From Hyphomicrobium sp. (GTDB taxonomy: Bacteria > Pseudomonadota > Alphaproteobacteria > Rhizobiales > Hyphomicrobiaceae): DNA of 64,000 nucleotides. The notes below the pieces were generated by a model that was not told where the DNA came from, ran no database searches, and worked only from the letters and a program-made list of their open reading frames with translations. This document shows positions 63,927-64,000 of this stretch, in pieces (the stretch's first letter is position 1; every line of letters starts with the position of its first letter). The stretch lies in the NCBI GenBank assembly GCA_019751875.1, contig JAIEMV010000001.1, forward strand, positions 213,991 through 277,990, given 5' to 3'. The translations under genes and the position numbers were made by a program.

Positions 63927-64000
63927 TCCATCGATCCGGAAACGGCGGACTGGAAGCGGGCGGGCTGGCCACGTAAAGTCGCATCCGCGAAGGGGGAGAC

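Overview
The window is a chromosomal segment of an alphaproteobacterium, most likely a Hyphomicrobiales member (Hyphomicrobium-like). This placement rests on gene order and family features: an F1-only atpHAGDC operon, the rpmH-rnpA-yidC-engB...argB order, ctpA next to rppH, the nrnC-lptCA-lptB-rpoN-ptsN block, and the hemC-hemD-mitofilin-hemY operon divergent from tsaD. GC is high throughout. I see no insertion sequence, prophage, integrase or CRISPR array. This is mostly core chromosome with a few lineage-specific genes between conserved blocks.

Layout. 1-7.7 kb: 3' part of priA, a small membrane protein, then the F1 ATP synthase operon, with an extra small Cys-motif gene between atpD and atpC and a clear terminator. 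7.7-12.0 kb (minus): two Nudix RppH paralogues, the CtpA protease and an EnvC-like amidase activator, the last two translationally coupled. 12.2-17.4 kb (plus): HIG1-domain protein, cob(I)alamin adenosyltransferase, rhomboid protease, ETF beta and alpha, 3-hydroxyacyl-CoA dehydrogenase and an SDR, which looks like a fatty-acid/electron-transfer group. 17.5-25.2 kb: a secreted hypothetical, a HAD nucleotidase with argB, a ClpA-N-domain/proline-rich/membrane protein of unknown role, and the engB-yidC-rnpA-rpmH membrane insertion/ribosome operon with its promoter. 25.5-28.9 kb: flavoprotein disulfide-type oxidoreductase, orphan histidine kinase, tRNA-Arg(ACG). 29.1-33.6 kb: HlyD adaptor plus an ABC exporter subunit whose ATPase motifs are all degenerate, and an OxyR-like regulator lacking the peroxide-sensing cysteine.

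33.8-38.5 kb: PHB-depolymerase-type esterase with a ribbon-helix-helix regulator that has a perfect inverted repeat at its start codon, a cupin, two exported hypotheticals, and an hsp20-DUF1150 pair preceded by a sigma-32-type promoter and a ROSE-like RNA thermometer. 38.5-46.1 kb: NDUFA9-like protein, tRNA-Leu(CAG), nrnC, a single gene encoding LptC fused to two LptA domains, lptB, rpoN and ptsN (no hpf between the last two). 46.1-54.6 kb: uppP, a GST, queG, NAD epimerase-like protein, exported Cys-rich protein, alpha/beta hydrolase, GT4 glycosyltransferase, infC with a non-canonical ATC start, and creA. 54.6-64 kb: mannose-1-phosphate guanylyltransferase, SDR, solitary HigA-like regulator, the hemY-mitofilin-hemD-hemC operon and tsaD.

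The most unusual items are the ATPase-dead ABC exporter with HlyD, the ClpA-N-domain membrane protein inserted between argB and engB, the LptC-LptA-LptA fusion, and the ROSE-type thermometer on hsp20. All functional claims come from motif reading and recalled family knowledge. No database search was run.
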